Positions 1 to 11,669 of a stretch of 64,000 nt of DNA are shown here, one piece after another. The position numbers and the translations under genes were made by a program. The first letter of the stretch is position 1. Each line of letters starts with the position of its first letter. The notes below the pieces were generated by a model, which was not told the origin of the DNA, made no database searches, and saw only the letters and a program-made list of their open reading frames with translations. This DNA is from Micropterus salmoides (lineage: Eukaryota > Chordata > Actinopteri > Centrarchiformes > Centrarchidae): positions 8,361,177 to 8,425,176 of the forward strand of contig NW_024041039.1 in assembly GCF_014851395.1 (NCBI RefSeq), read 5' to 3'.

Positions 1-492
1 TTCACTTTATCATCTTCATTTAGGAGATTTTGAATAATGAGCTTGTCCATGGTGTGTTGATCCTGCCCATGTTGTTTATTCACAGCTAAATAATGTTCTG
101 CCTGTTGAAATAGCCATAGTTATGTGTTTGTTGTTGTTTGTGGTTGTTTGTTGTACCTGTTAGCAATTTATATGTCTTGTAGTCCAGTGTATCTGTTTAT
201 CTGTGTTTAATCTCAATCTCACGCACCTAAATAAGCCTTCGCCAGACCATTGTAAACAAGGATTGGTTCATGAACTGCCTGCTTAAATAAAGCAGCAGTT
301 TCATTACAACAAAACAGGCCTGCCGCATCTGCAAGGACTGTGAGAGCTTTACCCAGCTTTCCTTTTTTTTGGCACACCACTGATATTATGAAACAAAACC
401 ACGTATTACCATACAGAGGGAACAAAAATCTCTCCAAAAATGGATTTGGTTGGGACTGCTGTTTTCCTAATGGACAGTGGGGCTGAAAAAAA

Positions 493-524
493 GGGTGGGG
501 TGGGGTGGGTGGGGGAGGAGGGGG
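493..524 (+). other. G-rich run, candidate G-quadruplex
   Basis: Five runs of three to five G separated by single T or A, plus a GG run, lie in about 32 bases. Single-base loops are the arrangement expected to give the most stable G-quadruplexes. The run is on the plus strand, which is the template strand for SMOC1. Folding is inferred from base pattern alone. Confidence 0.6.
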
Positions 525-1960
525 AATGCCAAGTCCCAACCTTGACTCTAGACCTATCAATCTCTGCTGTTGTTGAGTGGCTGGCATCCAAAAACTGAGG
601 AAGTGTGTGATCTGGTCTGTAAAAACTTACACGCTTACAGAAAGGCGGAAAATGAAAGACATCTTTTCATTCAGCTCCACTTTTCCCAAACTGTCTGGTG
701 TTCACTTTGGGTGCGACATCTTAAACATGCTTGGTAAGTCTCAAGTAAAGTCAATTATTTTGCTTTCTACAGTATGTTTACAACATATAGTCTCCAAGGG
801 AAGATTAGGTTACAATTGGGTACAAAATTATTCTAGCATTTTAGGTGAAAATTTAGCGCTGGCTTTGAAACCTGGCAACACAGAACTATCTACCATTTGA
901 GCCTTTCTCATTAAAATCCCTTATTTGTAGGACTGTTGATGAAATTCAGAGGGGATCACTGTCTGAGGTTTCCTGGTCCTTACCTTTGAGCTCCAGGTCG
1001 CTCCCCTCAGATGTGGAAGTTGGTGCTGAAGCCACCGGCAACTGATCAATTTTCCCCCAGTTTTTACCTGACAAAAGGGTGAAAGCGCTGTTTAATTTAC
1101 TAAACCTTAATGAAGAATTATTGCTGTCTGTGTCCACTGATGATTGTTAAATACATGAAATATAATGTACTTGATATTTTAGACAAGACAAAAAAGTCAC
1201 ACACAGAGATCATACTTCAGGCCATTAACATGTCGTTTGTATACCTAACAGTACTGTCGATGTTGTTTTTGTATGGAGTGTCAAAAAGTACGAGTAGGAT
1301 GGTACTTGATTCATGCACGGATGTTTCAGGCAGATGTCTTCAGCATGGCAACAGTGGCGATTATATTGAATATCATACCACATGTTTTTTGCCAGTGAGC
1401 AAGTGACAGTGAGACAAACATTTGTCTACCGTCAGAGACTTTAGCATATCGTTTATGCCATGTAGCTATCCCTTTAATAACTCTGGATGTATTGTATGGA
1501 CCATTTTAAGTGAGCATGAGTGCTTTAATGGTAATAGTGTTTCTTTATATGATTGATGCATGAATGTAATGATGTGCTATGACCATCATTTCATTTGCTG
1601 GATTAGCCAATTGATTCTCCAGAAAATGTATTATCACAATGATATTGTGATACAAAATTATACACTGCTCAAAAAAATAAAGGGAACACTAAAATAACAC
1701 ATCCTAGATCTGAATGAATGAAATAATCTCATTAAATACTCCTTTCTTTACATAGTTGAATGTGTTGACGACAAAATCCCACAAAAATTATCAATGGAAA
1801 TCAAATTTATCAACCCATGGAGGTCTGGATTTGGAGTCACACTCAAAATCAAAGTGGAAAACCACACTACAGGCCGATCCAACTTTGATGTAATGTCCTT
1901 AAAACAAGTCAAAATGAGGCTCAGTAGTGTGTGTGGCCTCCACGTGCCTGTATGACCTCC

Positions 1961-2999
1961 CTACAACACGGCATGCTCCTGATGAGGTGGCGGATGGTCT
2001 CCTGAGGGATCTCCTCCCAGACCTGGACTAAAGCATCCCTCCCAGACCTGGACTAAAGCATCCGCCAACTCCTGGACTGTCTGTGGTGCAACGTGACGTT
2101 GGTGGATGGAGCGAGACATGATGTCCCAGATGTGCTCAGTTGGATTCAGGTCTGGGGAACGGGCAGGCCAGTCCATAGCAATCAATGTCTTCCTCTTGCA
2201 GGAACTGCTGACCCACATGAGGTCTAGCATTGTCTTGCGTTAGGAGGAACCCAGGGCCAACCGCACCAGCATATGGTCTCACAAGGGGTCTGAGGATCTC
2301 ATCTCGGTACTTAATGGCAGTCAGGCTGCCTCTGGCGAGCACATGGAGGGCTGTGCGGCCCCCCAAAGAAATGCCACCCCACACCATTACTGACCCACCT
2401 CCAAACCGGTCATGCTGGAGGATGTTGCAGGCAGCAGAACGTTCTCCACGGCGTCTCCAGACTCTGTCACGTCTGTCACATGTGCTCAGTGTGAACCTGC
2501 TTTCATCTGTGAAGAGCACAGGAAGCCAGTGGCGAATTTGCCAATCTTGGTGTTCTCTGGCAAATGCCCAAACATCCTGCACGGTGTTGGGCTGAAAGCA
2601 CAACCCCCACCTGTGGACGTTGGGCCCTCATACCACCCTCATGGAGTCTGTTTCTGACCGTTTGAGCAGACACATGCACATTTGTGGCCTGCTGGAGGTC
2701 ATTTTGCAGGGCTCTGGCAGTGCTCCTCCTGCTCCTCCTTGCACAAAGGCGGAGGTAGCGGTCCTGGTTGTTGCCCTCCTACGGCCTCCTCCACGTCTCC
2801 TCATGTATTGGCCTGTCTCCTGGTAGTGCCTCCATGCTCTGGACACTAAGCTGACAGACACAGCAAACCTTCTTGCCACAGCTCGCATTGATGTGCCATC
2901 CTGGATGAGCTGCACTACCTGAGCCACTTGTGTGGGTTGTAGACTCTGTCTCATGCTACCACTAGAGTGAAAGCACCGCCGGCATTCAAAAGTGACCAA
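1961..2999 (-). pseudogene. Broken Tc1-like transposase
   Basis: The N-terminal part (2999-2628) carries a helix-turn-helix region with the phrase RAVARRFAVSVSLVSRAW, typical of the paired-like DNA-binding domain of Tc1 transposases. The middle part (2603-2136), in the same frame, carries the first catalytic aspartate in LFTDESRFTL, the MVWGGIS motif, and the second aspartate in LTQDNARPH. The two parts are separated by an in-frame stop between about 2604 and 2627. The C-terminal part (2230-1961) carries DWPARSPDLNPTEHIWD, with the third acidic residue of the DDE triad, but in a different frame, so a frameshift lies near 2180-2220. A 25-bp tandem duplication at 2015-2063 disturbs the extreme C-terminus as well. 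All three catalytic residues can be found, but not in one reading frame. Confidence 0.92.
2015..2063. repeat. 25-bp tandem duplication inside the Tc1-like element
   Basis: The unit beginning TCCCAGACCTGGACTAAAGC occurs twice with a period of 25 bp. Because 25 is not a multiple of three, the second copy shifts the transposase frame. Confidence 0.9.
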
Positions 3000-3697
3000 A
3001 ACATCAGCCAGGAAGCATAGGAACTGAGAAGTGGTCTGTGGTCACCACCTGCAGAACCACTCCTTTATTGGGGGTGTCTTGCTAATTGCCTATAATTTCC
3101 CCCTGTTGTCTTTTCCATTTGCAAAACAGCATGTGAAATTGATTGTCAATCAGTGTTGCTTCCTAAGTGGACAGTTTGATTTCACAGGAGTGTGATTGGA
3201 GTTACATTGTGTCGTTTAAGTGTTGTCCTTTATTTTTTGGAGCAGTGTATATACCATGATAAAGTATTTAATCCATATCGTTTACCCCTACTTGGAAGCA
3301 TCTTTTCCACACTTTTCAGTATGTTGTGAAAATGTAACGACTAGATGATCTGTTTATCCCTCAAAGTTATATTACTGTCAAGCAGTAATGTAGTTGTAAG
3401 CATAGACTATTTAGAAAACCCATGTTGGTGAATTCATGGAAACGCCAACGTATAAGACTTCCAGTGCCAGCTGCTAACAAGATTGTGTGGAAATACAACA
3501 AAGAACGTGCAAACATGCACATCATGAACATTTAACGTGAATGCAATAGTTTCTTGCATTCAAAAAGTGCCAGATGAGTCTGAAATCTGAGTTTCTGTGA
3601 AAGCACCGTGAGAGAGTCCTCATTGCAAAAAAGGTTTTAAGTGTATTCAGGAAGATTTTCGTAGCATACATCGAGTGTAACTGAGTTCAGTTCTCAC

Positions 3698-3863
3698 CTC
3701 GACACCGGCCACGGTATGCCAATGTCAGTGTTTTGTCCTTGCAGCGCGCCCTCTGCAGTTCACAGCCGGTGTCATAGCTCCGCCCGTCCGAGCCACACAC
3801 CGGCTTCCCCTGCGTCCGTGAGCAGATGACCCCACAGTGACTGTCTCTGTCTCCGATCAGCCA
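3698..3863 (-). CDS. SMOC1: SMOC1 exon 2: Kazal domain
   Basis: The exon has 55 codons plus one base (phase 1 at its end). The acceptor reads GCTCATTGCAG and the donor GAG/GTGAGA. Six cysteines (residues 44, 48, 57, 68, 75, 88) are present, and the core spacing C-x6-Y-x3-C in CGSDGRSYDTGC is the Kazal signature. The split last codon begins with G, which fits the aspartate that follows in the mammalian protein. Confidence 0.92.
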
Positions 3864-6800
3864 CTGCAATGAGCAAAACAGCAACATGTTGGCATAGTGC
3901 AATACATTAACATTTTTTTACTCAATTCAGGTTTCACATAACACGACAGATACATCCTAAGATTACTGAACTTGTAGCGTTTTTTATTTCATTTTTGGTC
4001 CTTTTCCTTCTTTCTAGTTTCACTGTGTTTTAACAAAGGCTGCATTCAGCTGAATCTGAGATTATGCCAAACTAACCTACAAATTGGACTCATAGGTCAC
4101 TTGCCCATTTTGCTCAAAACATTTCTTTGTTTCTCAAGCTCTCGTCAGCCGGTGCCTTTCTTTGTTTAGGCTACTGTAGCGAGGATGTGAGCAGCTCTGC
4201 ACTGAAGCGCAACCTAGAGGTTAATTTTTCTAATTGATTTTTGGCTGAAGACAGGTTAAAACTTGATTAAGTTTCAAAGAAGCCAAATCTCATTCACAGT
4301 AATGGGACATTGGGATTCTTTCCTCCTCCATTCCCCAGATCTTTACTCATGATATATTAGTCAGTCAATTCTACTCTATAGTTGGAAAATGGCCTTCTCT
4401 CTGACAGCAGTAATGGTTCTTGGCTTTGGAGCTGCCTAACATATATTTGAAGTCTAAAGGAATTTGGGGGAGCACAAACTTTGCCAAAAAGATGGTGGGT
4501 TGAGAGCGTTAGAGTAGGTGTGTGTTGAGCAGCACCAGAATCCTTTGCTGTGAACAGTGGCCCAGCAGCGTACCTGAGCCAACTGTTGTTGAAAATGTTT
4601 CAAGTATTTGAAAAAAACACAAGGAGCTCTTGATTTCCCTTATCTCGCAAGTGATGAGTAAACTTTGTGGGTGCTCAAACACCTGTTTCGTAAAAAAGAC
4701 AAAAAAAGAGAAAATCAAGCAATTCCCAAGTAGGAAACTGCATGTGAAAACCTTTCTCCAATGCGTTTTTCACCCAAGGCCTCTCAAGCAATTACCATTA
4801 TGTCCGTTAGTGTTCTGAATCTGACACAGGAGATCTCATTAAGGGCAGGTACGGGGGCAAGAAGGTGGTGGAAAATAAGACGCAGCCAGAAGGAAAAGGC
4901 ACAGTTTCCACCCTTCACTTGCCAAATCCTATCAGACGATCTGAGGCAGTATGATCCACAGTTGCATGTACACAAGGACAATTTCTCTGACTCTTTCCTC
5001 ATCCCAAATGCTTGACTCAAAAAAGCTGTATTTTGAACATCAAAAATGTTGCTTGGAGACAGATTTTTTCCAAACTTATAAAGAGCAATCAGACAGACCT
5101 GAACAAAGTGTAGATGGTAACAAAGCCAAACCACTGATGTCATGAATGGTGTACAACTGGATCTCATATTCGAATGAATCACCAGGACTTTTCATTGAAC
5201 ATGCTCTAAACAGATTAACTGCATGGCAATCTCTTTTTTTCCTCTGTGAGTGCAATACCGTACATCCATATGTGCCTTTGTGTTGTCATTATTATTATTA
5301 TTATTAACTAGTCAGACTGCTCTGCTCCAAAAACTGTCACCATCATTCTGTTTTAATTCTTTGACATTCCACCTTATAACGACATACATACATCGTACTT
5401 TAATTATCTGTCAGTGACACTACTTTCCTGGACAATTTGACTTTCATAGATCAGTGGACACTAATCACACTACAGTCCAGCTTCCAGCTCTGTGAGCCGG
5501 CTGTTTGAACTGAATGCTAATGTCAGCATGCTAAAATGCTCACAGTGACAATGCTAACATGCAGATGTTTAGCACTTGTAATGTTTACCATGTTCACCAT
5601 CTTAGTGTGTTAGCATGCTAACATTTGCTATAATTAGCACTAAACGCAAAGTACAGCTGTGGGTGATGGGAATGTTGTTAGCTTTGCAGGTATTCAGTAT
5701 TGGACTAAATGAAATTTGAACCTCATGGTGGCTAGATGGAAAATCAGGCAATCACCAAAGGCATTATAATTCAACCACTGGGAACCATGAAAGTCTAAAC
5801 AACATTTTGTGCCAATACATCCAATATCTGTTTCAGTCTGGACTAAAGTAGTGGACAGACCGAGCATCCCTAGAGCCACATTGCTAAAAATACACTCAGC
5901 CATCGTGGCAGCGTACTCATACTACTTGAATTTTATACTCTTTGTCATTTTCTGGCTAATATCTCTCTCTCTCTGGAAATAACACAGGAGTTTAAACTTG
6001 TTTCAGCACGAATAACAAATCCAATATGTGGTAAGGAAAATGAGACGCAGGTCAGAAAATAATCTATTTTCAGTCCTTTGTGGGTTTTTTACTTTACCGA
6101 TACCAGAGAGCATCTGTCATCGCTGACAGTTATGAACATTAATTTCTAAATCCCAGTAATTAAATTAAAAGATGAAAATGTGAAAAATCTGCCAGCTGGT
6201 GAGCTAACATCACCAGATTAACTGTCTTTTTAGGACTTTGTTTGGATCATTTTCATCATATGAAGGCAACAGCCTCTTTCTGGTTTGAACATTGTTACTG
6301 AAACAAATGAGACCTCATTGCAATTATTTCCCCCCACACGAAGGATACAGTAACTTATCTATCCTTGAAAATCAAAATCTTTACAACTAAATATAACATT
6401 AGGTAGACAACATTAGGTTTTTTTTTTTGCAGTGGAGAAATTATCATGGTAATTATCACGGCTGTCGCAGCTGTCAGCACAGGCAGATACTACATTATCT
6501 GTAGAGAGCAAAGAGAGAGATTAGACTTTTCCTAAAATAGAAAAAGATACTGGAGCTTCAGTATCCGTCAGATAAAATCAGGAGGTGACATAACATGGTA
6601 ACATGGTGGTCCAGAGTTTAAGAAAGTGTCCTAAAACTGGAGAGTCACAGGTTTAATCCCCACATAAAACAAAGTATCTGTTAAAATATCCAGGTTCTGA
6701 GCACAAAGCGACTCTTTTGGCTGTTTTAAAGTTCAATGTTAAATGCAAATACAAAAGACCCTTCGTATAACAAAGTGAATTTAAAGGATACAATGGAACA

Positions 6801-9800
6801 TAAATCCAACTTGCCTTGCCATAACAATATGTCCAAAACAAGTCAGACAGTTTAATGTGATTTCAGCCTTGGCACTGATGCATGGTAGAAAATCTCTTTA
6901 CAGACAGCTCAGAGTAAAACTAAATCATGATGCGCCTCTTTATGAGAAAGTGCAGACAGGGAGGAAAATATAGAACATCATTTCGTTTTTAACTTGCATG
7001 TCCTCTTCTTGGCTTCGCTGAAGGACAGGAATACTTCAGTAGTTGGAATAAAAAGCATGTATCTGCATTGTATCTGTGGCTAGTTTCTTATTTATTTCAT
7101 TATACAGGTAGTGTAGATAACCACCATTTTAACTTTCTGTTTAAGTATAAGAATAGAAGAAAGGAGTTACAGGTTTCTTCCACAGCAGAGGTGGCTAAAA
7201 GGAGAGGACAAGACTGAGACAAAGTACTGTGGCTGGAAAGCAGTTTGTCTATGTGATGAATTGTAAAATCCTTAAACGACTATCCAAAAATAAATCTAAA
7301 AAAGTGATTTAGGTTTACCCAGCCACTCCTCAGCTGTAGGCAGAGTCTGTCTGGCCTCTGCCCACAGACTGACCCGTCCTCCCCATCCCTGACTCACAAC
7401 CATAATGGATGTAGCCCCTCTGCCACTGTCATAATAAAGCATTAAATCACAGATTTTGAGACGGCATTGTCCGGTAAGTGGAAATAAACACTCCTACCAA
7501 GACTCCCACATGTAGTAATTTCTTACTCACACTGTCCCACCCACAGACTCGTCTCCTGTAAAGGTGTAACCAGAGACTCCAGCAGATCAGAACAACGTTC
7601 TCAATTTATGATTGGGAGTTCTTTCACTTCAGTTGAAGATTATAAAAATGGAAAATACTCCTACTCATTAGTCATTTACACTGATGTGTACATGTAAAAG
7701 CATTTGAATTGGTTAAAGCAAGTTATTATTCAATACAAGTAACTTTGCTGAAGGTTTGCTTGAAATAAAACTCAGCATGCATTAGAGTTAAAGGTTACAC
7801 TTTCACAAAGAGCACTGCTGTGTTTGATCAAACAACACACACACAAAAAGTACAAGAGAATTTATATCAGATATACTCAGAAAAAAACAAAAACAAGAGG
7901 TTTTACTTTAGGGAATAAAATTGATACTTCTCTCATATCTGCCTGTTTAATATGAAGCTGGAGCCAGCAGCCCCCTTAACTTAGCTTAGCATAAATAATG
8001 AGGGGAGGATAGATAGCCCAGCTCTGTCCAAAGGTAATAAAGTCCACCTATCTGAACATCTTAAGCTCACTGATTATCAAATTATATCACTGTTGTTTAA
8101 CCCATACAAAAACCAAAGTGTAAAAACGAAAACTTGCAGTTTTACAGGGAGTTATGTGATGGGCTATTTTGTAGGGGAAAAAAACACAACTTGTTTTTAC
8201 ACTTTTACTTTTTCTAAGGATTAAACAAAAAGTATATAAAGTTTTTAATTAGTGAGCTTATGAGGTCCTTGTAAACAAATGTTTTCACCTTTGGACAGAG
8301 CCATGCTAGTGGTTTCCCCCTGTTTCCAGTGTTTATGCTAAGATAAGTGGCTGCTGGCTGTAGCTTCATATTTATTAAACAATTACGAAAGTTGTATTGA
8401 TCTTCTCATCTAAGTCTCATCTGTGAAGAAAGCAGATAAGTAGATTTCCCAAAATGTCAAACTATTCCTGCTAATGGCAATTGGACAGTTATTGATGAAA
8501 TCCTTATGAGGAGCTGTGTAATGTACTGTCCAGAATGTAATTTACAATAACTATTTGCATAATTTTCAAAACCCTACTTGTGCGTAGCCATACTTGCAAA
8601 AGAACTGTTTCAGATTAAAACAACCAAGGAAAAAACATCAAAATGAATGGAGAAAGAAAAAATCAAGCCTCCTGGCGAGAATATCAAATAGCAGACAGTA
8701 AACTAAACCCTATCTAATCTAATATGTTGACTCAGACTCTCTGCACTGTGTCCAAGTCACCTCTGAGGTCTGATCGAGTCTCAGCAGTTTCTACAAGACC
8801 ACTGCTTTACATGATTTCCTCACTACAATAAATGTGCATGTGGTTTACATTTGAAAACTGCCAACAATAAAGTTCACTCACACCAGCAGTGACTGACACT
8901 GAGCCTGGATCACGTGGTATTTGAAAAACAACTCTCTTAACTAGCAGGGACAACTAGATGAGTGAGGTTTGTCATTTAGCACCAGACAAAGTAGTTTGCA
9001 GGCAATCAGAAAAGCATTTTCCAGTTGACCAAATACTATCCAAATTGTCCTGATGTGGTAAACCCCACCCATCTGGTGACTTAAGGAGGTTAAAACCAAC
9101 GTTATTTTCAGTTACTGTCTGATCCCAGGTCTGTTTGACAGCAATCAGTTGCTACAGTATTAGCCTGGCATTATCTCCTGAGGGAAAACAGCCTGTTGTG
9201 TTAGGCCAATAATGGCTGGGGCCCGACGTCCCATAACCAAAGCCAAACAAACACATCCAAATTAAACACACTAACACGTAACAGGAGCTATTGCTGGATC
9301 TTCTGAGGAACACGTGCTGCTCAAAATAACATTAATTACCTAAACCTGTGAGGAGAAACTTGCTCATACTCCCTGTCATACTCCCTATGATGTAAAACTC
9401 TGCAGATCATTCTGCAAAGTTTTACATCATAGTGGAAGGCAGCACATCGAACATGTACAGAGAAACAAAAGCTCCCAATAACAAAATGGAGTATTGATGC
9501 ACCTCTGAGAGAATAATCTGACTTTAACAAACACTCAGAGGCCCTTTCTTTAATTTCCAAAGAGGAGAACAAGTTGAAATCTCTTTAATGGACAGAGAGA
9601 CAGCTTAGAAATAATTCCCCTTACATGAGGAGACGGTAACCTCCTCTGCCCGATGGCCCACAAAAGAGATGAAGTCAAAGATGAGCTAAAGGTAAAATAC
9701 CAGGGGAATTGCACGATGGTTTGGTACTGATATCTTTACCAGGAAACAATGAGCGCTGAGATTCTCACATTTTACAAGCCAAATTCCCGCTCGCGCGTGC

Positions 9801-11629
9801 ACACACACACACACGCACTCACATAAATACACACAATATCTCACACACATCTCAGCCAGAAGCACAGAGCCCTGAGCTCTCCACCACTCATAAAATAAGT
9901 GAAATGCAACCCCCATTGTGCAACCATTACAGCATTAGCAAAATGGACTTTTATTTATTTATTTTTTTTACCATCACTGGCAGGGAATCTGTTCCAGTCC
10001 GAGCCACAACAGTGGAACAAGAAGAAACAATATGATTAGAAAATAATAACCATTTTTATGCACGCTTAAAGGTCTGAAGGGGGAAAAAAGCAGGCTATGT
10101 GAAACGGAACAAAGGTAGTAAATAAACAAATCTGAGGATTGCGTCTCCTAAAGTAAATGCAGTTAAGTTCAACGTTTCAGCTGGCTGTGTGCATAGGGTG
10201 GAGCACATTTACTTGGGCATTTTTGGGCATTAAAACAAATGTATAACACAATATAAACAATTGATCCCACTAATGATCTCTTCCTTTACCAACCAACCAT
10301 GTCTCAAACACTGTATGTGGCTTAAAAGACAACTCCACTGATTCAGCTTTGCTCGCCTATCCTAACAGTGTCACACACATAATGGACAGTTTTTAAAAAA
10401 GGGATCAAATTCTATGTAGCAGAACCAGAGGTATTGTCTTCCTTGTTAAAACCTGCATTACCCACAATGCTCAACCACCAACAGTTTGTCAAGAGTTTGT
10501 CACTATCAATTTATTTTCATTATATTTCTATCGTTCTGTTGTTTAGCAAATATGTAAAATGTAATTTTAGATATTTTTGGGGGCTTTTTAGAGAGAGGGG
10601 AAGACGTGCTGCAAAGGGCCCCAGGTTCAAGTCTGCAGTTATAAGGACTAAGCCTTCCACATGGGGCGGGCACTCCACTGACTGAGCCACCTGCACTCCT
10701 ATAAAGTCCACATGATTAGTTGAGAAGCTAAAACTTGCTAACACACTGGTGTGTTCCTTTTGATTTAGTAGTTAATGATGTTCATAAGTATAGCTGTGGT
10801 GGCAGTTGCGGCTTGTCAAAAGCCACCAGCAAGCCGTGGTGTGTTTGTGTGTTTGTGTGTTTCTTTCTATTATGTGGAAGGCTGTGTACAATGTAAACTG
10901 TGCCTTTGTAGGGTTAGTCCATTACTGTTGTTGCTGTATGAGCTGCAAAGAGAGATAAGGTTTCAAGCCTGCAGCAAGATCTTCCAGTAAGCTACATGTT
11001 TTACTTGAGGTTGATGTTGCGTTTGGAAATCACCGGCTGTATTGATGTCACTGTTAAAACCCCAAATTATATACCAGTCCACACCCATTAGAGTTACTTA
11101 ATACTTCTGGTTAGTTTTAAAATCTTACTGCCCTGTGAGTTTTCATCTCAAATAACTGTAAATGAAACATCGTAATTACTTAATAACACAAGAACATTTG
11201 TGGTGCATACATTTTAAAAGACATTTCGGCATGATCACGCATCATTTTCCAGATCACATTTAATCTGTGCTTCACAGTAACATTTCCTTTGTTAATTAGA
11301 GATTTTTCAGGGACTTATTTTTGGAGAGTGCTGTGATAGAGATTATGTGGCTGTTAAAAATAAACTGTCTTAAGGAGTTAACTCTGATGTTTGCATACTG
11401 AAAATCCATTTAATCACTGCAGTGACAACCCTCGATACTTTGTTCTAACAAGAGTCGACTGAAGCGCATACCCTGACTTGATATCACAAGGGATGGTTAA
11501 ATCAGATCTTGTGTAGTGGGAAAAAAAATGTCTGTTCTATTTAACTAACAGGGACATGCACCTTGACATGAATGACATCACTGCTTCTAAGGAAAAGGCT
11601 TTTTCATGCACAGATGGAGATTCATTACA

Positions 11630-11669
<40 letters not shown>

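Larger units (their letters stand above)
1663..3247 (-). mobile_element. Tc1/mariner-superfamily DNA transposon, full-length but defective
   Basis: The element begins CACTGCTC and ends GAGCAGTG, with inverted termini of about 28 bp that match except for a few bases, and is flanked on each side by a TA dinucleotide, the Tc1/mariner target-site duplication. Length is about 1.59 kb, usual for an autonomous Tc1 element. The transposase frame lies on the minus strand and is broken. The element is inserted in SMOC1 intron 2 in the same orientation as the gene. Well-preserved termini with a broken frame point to a fairly recent insertion that can no longer supply its own transposase; that reading is inference. 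Confidence 0.93.
1..3697 (-). other. SMOC1: SMOC1 intron 2 (partial, runs off the left edge)
   Basis: This stretch lies downstream of the SMOC1 exon 2 donor on the minus strand. I searched both strands for the next SMOC1 exon, which should encode the first thyroglobulin type-1 domain, and did not see it, so the intron probably continues beyond the window. It holds a Tc1-like element and a G-rich run. The remaining sequence is AT-rich, with scattered short open frames that show no recognisable domain. Confidence 0.7.

Noticed and set aside
2230..2595. Plus-strand open frame of 121 codons
   Set aside because: It is the antisense shadow of the Tc1-like transposase, whose catalytic motifs are on the minus strand.
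9385..9432. Hairpin as a microRNA gene
   Set aside because: The stem is about 21 bp with a six-base loop, too short for a normal Drosha/Dicer substrate, and no known microRNA seed was recognised.
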